This document shows positions 38,001 through 50,000 of a stretch of DNA of 64,000 nt, piece by piece. A program made the position numbers and the translations under genes. The first letter of the stretch is position 1. Each line of letters opens with the position of its first letter. The DNA comes from Sinohyriopsis cumingii (Eukaryota; Mollusca; Bivalvia; Unionida; Unionidae): NCBI GenBank assembly GCA_028554795.2, contig CM068828.1, forward strand, positions 7,333,720-7,397,719, given 5' to 3'. The notes under the pieces are model-generated. The model saw only the letters and a program-made list of their open reading frames with translations. It was not told the origin of the DNA and searched no databases.

Positions 38001-41000
38001 ATGTCTACATTCATAACCTGAACTATGTCTAGATTCATAACCTGAACTGTGCCTACATTCATAACCTGAACTGTGTCTACATTCATAACCTGAGCTGTGT
38101 CTACATTCATAACCTGAACTATGTCTACATTCATAACCTGAACTGTGTCTACATTCATAACCTGAACTGTGTGTACATTCATAACCTGGGCTGTGTCTAC
38201 ATTCATAACCTGAACTATGTCTACATTCATAACCTGAACTGTGTCTACATTCATAACCTGAACTGTGTCTCATTCATAACCTGAACTGTGCCTACATTCA
38301 TAACCTGAACTGTGCCTACATTCATAACCTGAGCTTTGTCTACATTCATAACCTGAGCTGTGTCTACATTCATAACCTGAACTGTGTCTACATTCATAAC
38401 CTGAACTGTGTCTACATTCATAACCTGAGCTGTGCCTACATTCATAACCTGAACTGTGCCTACATTCATAACCTGAACTGTGTCTACATTCATAACCTGA
38501 ACTGTGTCTACATTCATAACCTGAACTATGTCTACGTTCATAACCTGAACTGTGTCTCCATTCATAACCTGAACTGTGTCTACATTCATAACCTGAACTG
38601 TGTCTACATTCATCACCTGAACTATGTCTACATTCATGACCTGAACTGTGTCTACATTCATGACCTGAACTGTGTCTACATTCATAACCTGAACTATGTC
38701 TACATTCATAACCTGAACTGTCTACATTCATGACCTGAACTATGCCTACATTCATAACCTGAACTGTGCCTACATTCATAACCTGAACTGTCTACATTCA
38801 TAACCTGAGCTGTGTCTACATTCATAACCTGAACTGTGTCTACATTCATAACCTGAACTGTCTACATTCCTAACCTGAACTATGTCTACATTCATAACCT
38901 GAACTGTGCCTACATTCATAACCTGAGCTGTGCCTACATTCATAACCTGAACTGTGTCTACATTCATAACCTGCGCTGTGCCTACATTCATAACCTGAAC
39001 TGTGCCTACATTCATAACCTGAGCTGTGTCTACATTCATAACCTGAACTATGTCTACATTCATAATTTGAACTATGTCTACATTCATAACCTGAACTATG
39101 TCTACATTCATAACCTGAACTGTGTCTACATTCATAACCTGAACTGTGCCTACATTCATAACCTGAACTGTGCCTACATTCATAACCTGAGCTGTGTCTA
39201 CATTCATAACCTGAACTATGTCTACATTCGTGACCTGAACTGTGTCTACATTCATAACCTGAACTATGTCTACATTCATAACCTGAACTGTGTCTACATT
39301 CATAACCTGAGCTGTGTCTACATTCATAACCTGAACTATGTCTACATTCATAACCTGAACTGTGCCTACATTCATAACCTGAACTGTGCCTAGATTCATA
39401 ACCTGAGCTGTGTCTACATTCATAACCTGAACTATGTCTACATTCATAACCTGAACTGTGTCTACATTCATAACCTGAACTGTGTCTACATTCATAACCT
39501 GAACTGTGTCTACATTCATAACCTGAACTATGTCTACATTCATAATCTGAACTGTGCCTACATTCATAACCTGAGCTGTGTCTACATTCATAACCTGAAC
39601 TATGTCTACATTCATAACCTGAACTGTGTCTACATTCATAACCTGAACTGTGTCTACATTCATAACCTGAACTGTGTCTACATTCATAACCTGAACTATG
39701 TCTACATTCATAACCTGAACTGTGTCTACATTCATAACCTGAACTGTGTCTACATTCATAACCTGGGCTGTGTCTACATTCATAACCTGAACTATGTGTA
39801 CATTCATAACCTGAGCTGTGTCTACATTCATAACCTGAACTATGTCTACATTCATAACCTGAGCTGTCTACATTCATAACCTGAACTGTCTACATTCATA
39901 ACCTGAGCTGTGTCTACATTCATAACCTGAACTATGTCTACATTCATAACCTGAGCTGTGTCTACATTCATAACCTGAACTATGTCTACATTCGTGACCT
40001 GAACTGTGTCTACATTCATAACCTGAACTATGTCTACATTCATGACCTGAACTGTGTCTACATTCATAACCTGAGCTATGTCTACATTCATAATTTGAAC
40101 TATGTCTACATTCATAACCTGAACTATGTCTACATTCATAACCTGAACTGTGTCTACATTCATAACCTGAACTGTGCCTACATTCATAACCTGAACTGTG
40201 CCTACATTCATAACCTGAGCTGTGTCTACATTCATAACCTGAACTATGTCTACATTCGTGACCTGAACTGTGCCTACATTCATAACCTGAACTGTGCCTA
40301 CATTCATAACCTGAGCTGTGTCTACATTCATAACCTGAACTGTCTACATTCATAACCTGAACTGTGTCTACATTCATAACCTGAACTATGTCTACATTCA
40401 TAACCTGAACTGTGTCTACATTCATAACCTGAACTGTGTCTACATTCATAACCTGAACTGTGTCTACATTCATAACCTGAACTATGTCTACATTCATAAT
40501 CTGAACTGTGCCTACATTCATAACCTGAGCTGTGTCTACATTCATAACCTGAACTATGTCTACATTCATAACCTGAACTGTGCCTACATTCATAACCTGA
40601 GCTGTGTCTACATTCATAACCTGAACTATGTCTACATTCATAACCTGAACTATGTCTAGATTCATAACCTGAACTGTGCCTACATTCATAACCTGAACTG
40701 TGTCTACATTCATAACCTGAGCTGTGTCTACATTCATAACCTGAACTATGTCTACATTCATAACCTGAACTGTGTCTACATTCATAACCTGAACTGTGTC
40801 TACATTCATAACCTGGGCTGTGTCTACATTCATAACCTGAACTATGTGTACATTCATAACCTGAGCTGTGTCTACATTCATAACCTGAACTATGTCTACA
40901 TTCATAACCTGAGCTGTCTACATTCATAACCTGAACTGTCTACATTCATAACCTGAGCTGTGTCTACATTCATAACCTGAACTATGTCTACATTCATAAC

Positions 41001-44000
41001 CTGAACTGTCTACATTCATAACCTGAGCTGTGTCTACATTCATAACCTGAACTATGTCTACATTCATAACCTGAGCTGTGTCTACATTCATAACCTGAAC
41101 TGTGTCTACATTCATATCCTGAACTGTGTCTACATCCATAACCTGAGCTGTGCCTACATTCATAACCTGAGCTGTGCCTACATTCATAACCTGAACTGTG
41201 TCTACATTCATAACCTGAGCTGTGCCTACATTCATAACCTGAACTGTGCCTACATTCATAACCTGAGCTGTGTCTACATTCATAACCTGAGCTGTGCCTA
41301 CATTCATAACCTGAACTATGTCTACATTCATAACCTGAACTGTCTACATTCATAACCTGAACTATGTCTACATTCATAACCTGAACTGTGTCTACATTCA
41401 TAACCTGAACTGTGCCTACATTCATAACCTGAGCTGTGCCTACATTCATAACCTGAACTGTGTCTACATTCATAACCTGAGCTGTGCCTACATTCATAAC
41501 CTGAACTTTGCCTACATTCATAACCTGAGCTGTGTCTACATTCATAACCTGAACTATGTCTACATTCATAATTTGAACTATGTCTACATTCATAACCTGA
41601 ACTGTGTCTACATTCATAACCTGAACTGTGTCTACATTCATAACCTGAACTATGTCTACATTCATAATTTGAACTGTGCCTACATTCATAACCTGAACTG
41701 TGTCTACATTCATAACCTGAACTGTGTCTACATTCATAACCTGAAATGTGTCTACATTCATAACCTGAACTGTGTCTACATTCATAACCTGAACTGTGTC
41801 TACATTCATAATTTGAACTATGTCTACATTCATAACCTGAACTGTGTCTACATTCATAACCTGAACTGTGTCTACATTCATAACCTGAACTGTGTCTACA
41901 TTCATAACCTGAACTATGTCTACATTCATAACCTGACCTGTGTCTACATTCATAACCTGAACTGTGTCTACATTCGTAACTTGAACTATGTCTACATTCA
42001 TAACCTGATCTGTGTCTACATTCATAATCTGAACTCTCCACATTGATAACCTGAACTGTCTAATTTGAACTGCATCTGCATTGAAAACATGAACTCTGTC
42101 TACACTGATGACCTAAACACCATGTACACTGATAACCTGAACTCTGTCTACACTGATGACCTAAACACCATGTACACTGATAACCTGAAATCTGTCTACA
42201 CTGATGACCTAAACACCATGTACACTGATAACCTGAACTCTGTCTACACTGATTGAAAGGGCATATTTTATGAGTCTGAGAATAAAGGTTTCAGGTCCTG
42301 GTTGCAGTCCTTGGTCGGGGTGTTGGAATCACAAGGACATGTAATGTGCAGCCTAAGGGTGGGTTTTAGAGACACATGGATTTATATTAACCCTTTAGCT
42401 ACGACTACCGCATCTAAGCGTCACCTGTAAATAGCTCCTGAACCCCACTGACCAATATATGCAGTGTCGATAAGACTAGTTTACTACCCCAGTGTCGCTT
42501 ATGTGCATATAGTTCAGCAGTACTCAAAACCTGAGTGTCGCATCTATGCGAACGTGACTGCTATGTTAACTAAATGTTGATTGGTTGAAAGTACAGATGT
42601 TTACATATTTTTGATTTTCATAACCAATGAGAGAACTGTTTACTCAACAGTAGTGAAACTGCACAACAGCTGTAGTAGCTAAAGGGTTAAGTATTGGGAT
42701 GGAAGTGGGTTTACGAGTCAACTGTAAATTGAAAATATTTTGTGGGGTACCAGCTGATGTGAATTTTATGGGTGCTACTAACCAATCATTTAAAGACCCA
42801 GCAATGATAATTCTGTGGAAACAATAATACACTGTCCCCAATAATCAGTGGTCCTTCTCATTTGTTGAAACAGTAGGACACCTTCCCCAATCCACAAATA
42901 AATCAATAATCCATTTGTGGAAACAGTGGGTCGTTTTCACAGAAGTAACAGTTGTGGTCATAAATACCCACAATACTATGTATGTGCCTTGCGCTGCCAA
43001 TTTGCTTCCCTAAACCATTGTTAACATCACATACGTTCGGGATATGAATCTGATTTAATTGTCTGTAAGGATATTTATTTCATTTAAATTATACCTAGAT
43101 TATGCTTGAAATTAAGAACCCTATAGTATGAAAGACAAAATAAAGCTGTAAAGTTCCCTGACTAATATTTGAAGTTGGAATACTGAAGTTGAACCACATG
43201 CATGCAAATTAATATAAAATAAAATGCAGTTATTTCTGATAGTCATTGTTGTGATTTTGTAATAAATTTATTATGTATTTTGCCCCCAAGTTTGCCATCT
43301 TGAAAGAGTATTTCCTGACATTGATCTTTGGAAGACAATATCAGTTATGAATTTCATAGCATGTGTATTATGCCAGAACTTTTATGTACAGATACTTTTC
43401 GTGAAAGTATGTGCTTGTGCCAAAGACATTTGACAAACCAATCTTAATTAGTATGGACAAATATTGTATTTGTGTTGGAGATGATGGACAGAGGATACTG
43501 TTGTATGAAAGCAAGAAATGTTCAAAGATGTCTTATCTTCAGTATATTATAATGAAATGTGTGCCTCATTGAACATGACTTTGTGTCAAATGTCAAAACC
43601 GACTATTCTTGATATGCGTTTAGAAATATGAAATTACATATTAACAAATCACTTTTTAACTAGAATAATAAGAAAATGATTGATTTCAGCCCATGAAAAT
43701 TGAAAATCATTACATGTTTATACTTGTTTGTGTATCCATTTCTTTGTGCATCTTTTTATTGATGGATCTATTTGTTTATAGAAGAATTGCAAGATGGTTG
43801 AAATTTCAATGTTTGATTTGAGGGAAATAAAGCAGAAAAGTCACAAATTCGGTCTCGAGTGGTTGACATTCCTAATAGAATGTCATGTATTAGGTTGACA
43901 TTCCTAATAGAATGTCATGTATTAGGTTGACATTCCTAATAGAATGTCATGTATTAGGTTGACATTCCTAATAGAATGTCATGTATTAGGTTGACATTCC

Positions 44001-47000
44001 TAATAGAATGTCATGTATTAGGTTGACATTCTTAATAGAATGTGATGTATTAGGATGTCTTTATGCACAAAATGAGACATACCTTTATAAATTTCAGGGA
44101 GAACACTGTTAGGTGCTTGTTTGCATGGGTAGGGAATCAAAATGGCAGATTTGAAAGTGCACACGTTTGATGATGTCACATGAAAACAACAGATAGGACA
44201 CCTTCCCCAATCCACAATATAATGTACTGATGAAAATGTAAGTTTTAAAAAAATCAAGAAAATTGATACATGAAGATAAATTTGCAGTAATAAAAGGTGT
44301 GTATATATAATTAAGTAAATGTGTACACAGCAATTATTTCGCCATTACAGGTCCCTGTGATGGTAGTGTGATGTAGTATGAAAATTAGAATAATATATTG
44401 TGGGTATCTCAAGTGGTCATCATCTTTAGATTTAGAAAGGTCTCACCAGTATTTCATATATTTAATTTAAATTATTGGCAAATTGGTAATATTTTGACCA
44501 TTTCAACCTATTTCAGGACCATCTTATACCTATACAGCCAGAACCACAGGGTATCAATACACTCCAGGCTACACAACAGGTGAGTTCAGCATAATATTGA
44601 CATACCTGTGAATTGTGATAAGAAGGTGACTTAATGATGATGAAAACTAGGACACAACAACAACAAAATGCTGTTTGGCCTTATTATTGTATGACATACA
44701 GAACAGAGACTTGAGATCTGAATTTTTCTTTCAAGGGACTCAACATGGCTGTGAAACTTGTACCCATTTTTGAATAAATTTGATGTAGATTTCGTCATGG
44801 AGTGATGTTCCAGTAGAGAATGTCTTGGACTTTTTATTAAAGGCGTGGCATTTAAATAATATAAACATACAAGGCTTTTATTTTAAGATCTTTGCCCATT
44901 TTGCTTAAATCTTTCTTTTGTAAGTCTCTTTCTGGATACCTAACCTACTTGGTGGGGTTGTACTGATGTGCCATTAGACCCAATAGATATGTACTTACTC
45001 GGCATGGGGAAGGTGTGACATCCTGATCAAATTTTAAACTTTCCAGGGAGTTAGAGACTGCTCTTAGGGGATCAAAGAGAAACCCAGAAATTTTAATATG
45101 TTGGTCTTATGCATGTTACTTCATTGAACTATACAAAGATGACATGTACAAAATTAGTTATTGGTCAGTGGCAGAAAACCAGAGTGATGTTTGGTCAATG
45201 GCAAATAACCAGAGTGATAAAGAATGTCAACTGATGCACCTCAGCCTAAAAGTCTCTGCATGTATTGTAGCAGTAAAACTACTTTACACTTTATTAAATG
45301 TATTTTCAGTTTGAGGATTAATTTAATACATCTTTTCTTCAATTTATTGCTCATTTTTTTCTCAAAAATGAACGCACTTGACTTTTTGAATGCTTTTATC
45401 AAAGATTACAGTGTTGAGATTTATAAGCTTTTTGTCAAGCCTTTTTTAATTGCAAGACATGGTGAGTGTGGTGTCTTTAGTCAGAATAAATTCTGTTTTA
45501 AATTTTGTTCAATCCATTCAGTGCTGGATTGCGCCTTTCCAGTGCCCTAAGCGCTGAAAATATTATGGTCCACACACACACACACACACACAAAATGTGA
45601 ATCAAAAGAAACAATATTAAAAGCTAAAAGATGTGAAAATACCTTAATTGCCATATCTCAAATAAAAATACTCATACATGCAGATTGAAATGATCACATA
45701 TAATTGATTCAGTTTTATCATCAACAATTAATTTGAGTTTTTTCTAGTGCTTCTGTTGGGCTGGCGACCATAGCATGTGCTTAATTGGTAATCTACACTG
45801 AAGAATCCATTGTTAAAATTTTTGTACAGGGTCATAACTTGGACAGCGGCAAGACGTTGTGAGCCTGGTGATGACATGTTGTGTGAATTTTGTGTGCAAT
45901 CCAGCATTAAAATTTTTGTACAGGGTCATAACTTGGACAGCGGCAAGACGTTGTGAGCCTGGTGATGACACATTGTGTGAATTTTGTGTGCAATCCAGCA
46001 TTAAAATTTTTGTACACAAGTCATAACCTCAAAAACGGCAGGATGTAGTGAGCATGATGTTGTCAGTTAATGTTAAGGATGTAGTGAGCATGATGTTGTC
46101 AGTTAATGTTAAGGATGTAGTGAGCATGATGTTGTCAGTTAATGTTAAGGATGTAGTGAGCATGATGTTGTCAGTTAATGTTAAGGATGTAGTGAGCATG
46201 ATGTTGTCAGTTAATGTTAAGGATGTAGTGAGCATGATGTTGTCAGTTAATGTAACCTTGTTAAGATTTTGTGCATAGATAAAACTTTGAAACAGGAGAG
46301 TTTGTGTCTTGTTTTTATGTATGGACATCATAATGGGATGCATCCCAGGTTAAAAAGGCTGCCCCATTTAGGTACCTCTTACGACATGCATGTAGGTATA
46401 TTAAGTCTCTTCAACGTCCCTGAGCCTGCAGAGGAAAAATGAGAGTAAATGCTCTTGTTTTCTTTATGTACTTTTGTTCATTTATGTATGGATTTCATTT
46501 TGTAAAAGAATAAACATAATTTTTCTATAAAGATGTTATTTTCCATTTCTTCAAAAATTGGATAGCCACATACAGACCAGTCAAAGTCTGACATGTTATC
46601 TGCTTGCTGGAGATCTGCTTGGATAGGAGTGTCATAACTTTTTGAGATGGTATTAAAAAAATCAACATGGCTGCTAGATTTTCTTATATGGGATAATGGC
46701 AACTACAAAAACCACTTGCACTTGGCTTTTTCATGTGCAAGAAATTTGTATGAAGCAGTTTATATGTTCCAGTTTTGGAACTTGTTTTTCAAACTGTAAA
46801 AGTGTAGTTGTACATTGTTCTATTTTATATGTAAAGTTATTTGCTAGGTTAGCTTCTTGAAGAACAAACATTTATTAATTGCCTTTTTCGCTACACCAGG
46901 TGGTAGAGCTGCCTTTAGACAACCAGAACCAGCTGACAATGCAGGTTATTATGAATATTCTGGGGGCCTTAGCGAAGAGGAGCAAATCAGGAGAGCTACT

Positions 47001-50000
47001 GAAGAGAGTCGCAGGGAATATGAAAGTGAGAGACAGCATTCATTTTTATTTAGACTGACAAATTCCCTATGTTGTAGGCATATATTCAAGAATATTAAAT
47101 TCAGACCTGGTCCTTTTTAAAGTGTGGATGACAGTAAAAAAGATAACTCCCTTCCCCCCCACACACACACTGTCTTTCTCAAAGTAAATGGAAGCTTAGG
47201 CAATTTTGGTGCTGTTTTACTATGAGTTTGTAGGAAAGTGTTGCTTATTTTATTCGGTATAATCTGCTATGGGGTCAGTTTATTTGATAAAGTACTAATT
47301 TGTCATCGAGTTCAGAAAGCCATAGTCCTGGGTTTTTTTTGCATTTGAATATGCCATTAATTGGAACAAAAGTCCAGTCAAACAGTGCTTGTCACATTTG
47401 ACCATTAGTAATTATCTAATTAAGATCTAAAATGGTTTCCAAGAGATTCCAGGTAACTGTATTCGCAGGATCTTGGTAAAGCTAAATTAAAGTGTTATGT
47501 TAGGCATTTAAAAAGAATGCGATAAAATAAAGCTAATTTATAAAATATTCAAAGGCTGAAGGGTAAAACCAGTGTTGCACCAAATGTCACCTGCTGCCGG
47601 GTTCTTACGGTCTATGAAGGTCTTTGACAGTTTGGGAAAAATGAGGTAGCATTTTCAAGGCCTTGAAAGTTTAGGAAAATCGAGCAGATTACCCTGAGAT
47701 CTTTAAAAGTCTTTGAAAATTGAAATAAACCCAAACATTTTTATTTCTTTCCATAATCACAGCAGTGGCTTCTCTTTTCAAAATGATTGAAGAGAAAAAA
47801 CAGCAACTATATTAATGCATTTAAAGCAGTGCAGCCTGTTAAAAGAACAATTTATTTTGTATTAAATCTGCATAAATTACACATTTCAGAAATAACAATT
47901 GATGTTAACCTATCTTCCAGATCATTGTAAAGCAATTTTAGGAAATTAATTCTAGTTTGAATTTCATCATTAAACAATATTGTGGTATTTTGCATTTGTT
48001 GTTTTCTTATATAACATAACTTGTATACAAAAGGTTGGTGAAAATAGGTCTTGGAAATCTATGTTTGTGGTCTTTGAAAGTTTGAATTTATCATTCAGAA
48101 TTCTGTATGTTATATAAAAGTTTGCTGGATGTGTATTGAGTTGTCTGTGTGGTTGGAGGCTAATATCAAGTAATTCATTGTAATATTGGACATGTATTGA
48201 GTTGTCTGTGTGGTTGGATCCTAATATCAAGTAATTCATTGTAATTTTGGACATGTATTGAGTTGTCTGTGTGGTTGGAGGCTAATATCAAGTAATTCAT
48301 TGTAATATTGGACATGTATTGAGTTGTCTGTGTGGTTGGAGGCTAATATCAAGTAATTCATTGTAATTTTGGACATGTATTGAGTTGTCTGTGTGGTTGG
48401 AGGCTAATATCAAGTAATTCATTGTAATTTTGGACATGTATTGAGTTGTCTGTGTGGTTGGAGGCTAATATCAAGTAATTCATTGTAATATTGGATATGT
48501 ATTGAGTTGTCTGTGTGGTTGGAGGCTAATATCAAGTAATTCATTGTAATTTTGGACATGTATTGAGTTGTCTGTGTGGTTGGAGGCTAATATCAAGTAA
48601 TTCATTGTAATATTGGACATGTATTGAGTTGTCTGTGTGGTTGGAGGCTAATATCAAGTAATTCATTGTAATTTTGGACATGTATTGAGTTGTCTGTGTG
48701 GTTGGAGGCTAATATCAAGTAATTCATTGTAATTTTGGACGTGTATTGAGTTGTCTGTGTGGTTGGAGACTAATATCAAGTAATTCATTGTAATTTTGGA
48801 CATGTATTGAGTTGTCTGTGTGGTTGGAGGCTAATATCAAGTAATTCATTGTAATTTTGGACATGTATTGAGTTGTCTGTGTGGTTGGAGACTAATATCA
48901 AGTAATTCATTGTAATTTTGGTGATAAACTTTACATTAAAAGGAGAATGTTATTTAGTGTAAGAAACAAAAATATACATAAATAATTGTACACCACAGTA
49001 TTAGCATTTATAACAGTGCTGTCCAACCCGTGGCCCGCGGGCTGATTTTAAATGGCCCGCCAGAGCTCGAGCAGCTATATAGTCGTTGCTTTTCAGTTTT
49101 CTGCTGTGGCCCTCTGCTTCAAGAAAAACATTTGTCAGTGGTCCATGGTGTCAAAAAGGTTGGACAGCACTGCTTTATAACAACAGCTACTGCAACTTGA
49201 ACTATTTATATTATTATTATTTACATTATTATTATTGTATGAAGTCACCATAATTGTCATTCTTTTCCCCTCTATATTGCCCAGCAGGAAATTTAACTTT
49301 TTCCTGTTCTGCCTAAGGGGGAGAAGTAAATTCATCCAGTTCTGCTTGGGGGGAGAAGTGACTTCTTCCTGGTGTGGAAGCCTAAGATAGTTTCCAGCAA
49401 TCAGACGATCTTTTTTTATTTATAGTTGTTGAGCAAATATGCATTGAATGAGGAACCCCACACCCACCCACCTCAATGTTATTCTTATAAATTTTAACTT
49501 GATTCTTTGGCTAGTACAAAATGTAAAACAATGAATCATACTGCATCAAGATAACAATGGCTATTGAGCTATTACATCATTGCATGCTGATTATTACTTT
49601 GCAAGTTAGATTCCTTTCACTTCTAAGGAGATGATGGAACCTGCTTTTTTGTGTACTGAATATCTGTATTTACTTGCTAAGTCTATTCCTTTGACTTGTA
49701 TAAGAGGAACCTGCTTTTTTGTGTACTGAATATTTGTATTTACTTGCTAAGTCTATTCCTTTGACTTATAAAAGAGGAACCTGCTTTTGTGTCAGTGTTT
49801 CCCTTTATGCACATTTGTGTATCAGGGACTCACGCTGGAGCAAATTGACGCACACATTTTGTTTCCGTGCATTTTTTTGACGCAAAGGATTTTCATAACG
49901 TGATCAGGATTTATTTACCGATACATACGTGACAAAGATACACCACACTACGAAACACTTGATGATAGCCGGCCAAGTTAGCAGGATGAAAGGTGTCATG

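Larger units (their letters stand above)
29802..44516 (+). other. RHBDD1 intron 2, expanded by tandem repeats
   Basis: 14.7 kb, phase 1. Roughly 80 percent is tandem repeats (arrays at 29963, 31708, 32278, 42062 and 43861), plus one SINE and one piggyBac MITE. The non-repeat parts (31274-31707, 32171-32277, 42690-43860, 44055-44516) show no gene. Confidence 0.85.
44580..46899 (+). other. RHBDD1 intron 3
   Basis: 2.3 kb, phase 1. It holds a CA microsatellite and two tandem arrays (listed). The remainder shows no gene. Confidence 0.85.

Noticed and set aside
32229-42046. Many long open frames coding octapeptide repeats as real genes
   Set aside because: They overlap in several frames on both strands, have no conserved domain, and follow directly from a 24-bp stop-free period within an RHBDD1 intron.
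32278-42061. CRISPR-like array
   Set aside because: Units are contiguous 24-bp tandem copies with no unique spacers, in an animal intron.
46029-46343. 104-codon frame (LTDNIMLTTS repeats)
   Set aside because: It is a translation of the 36-bp minisatellite and has no other support.
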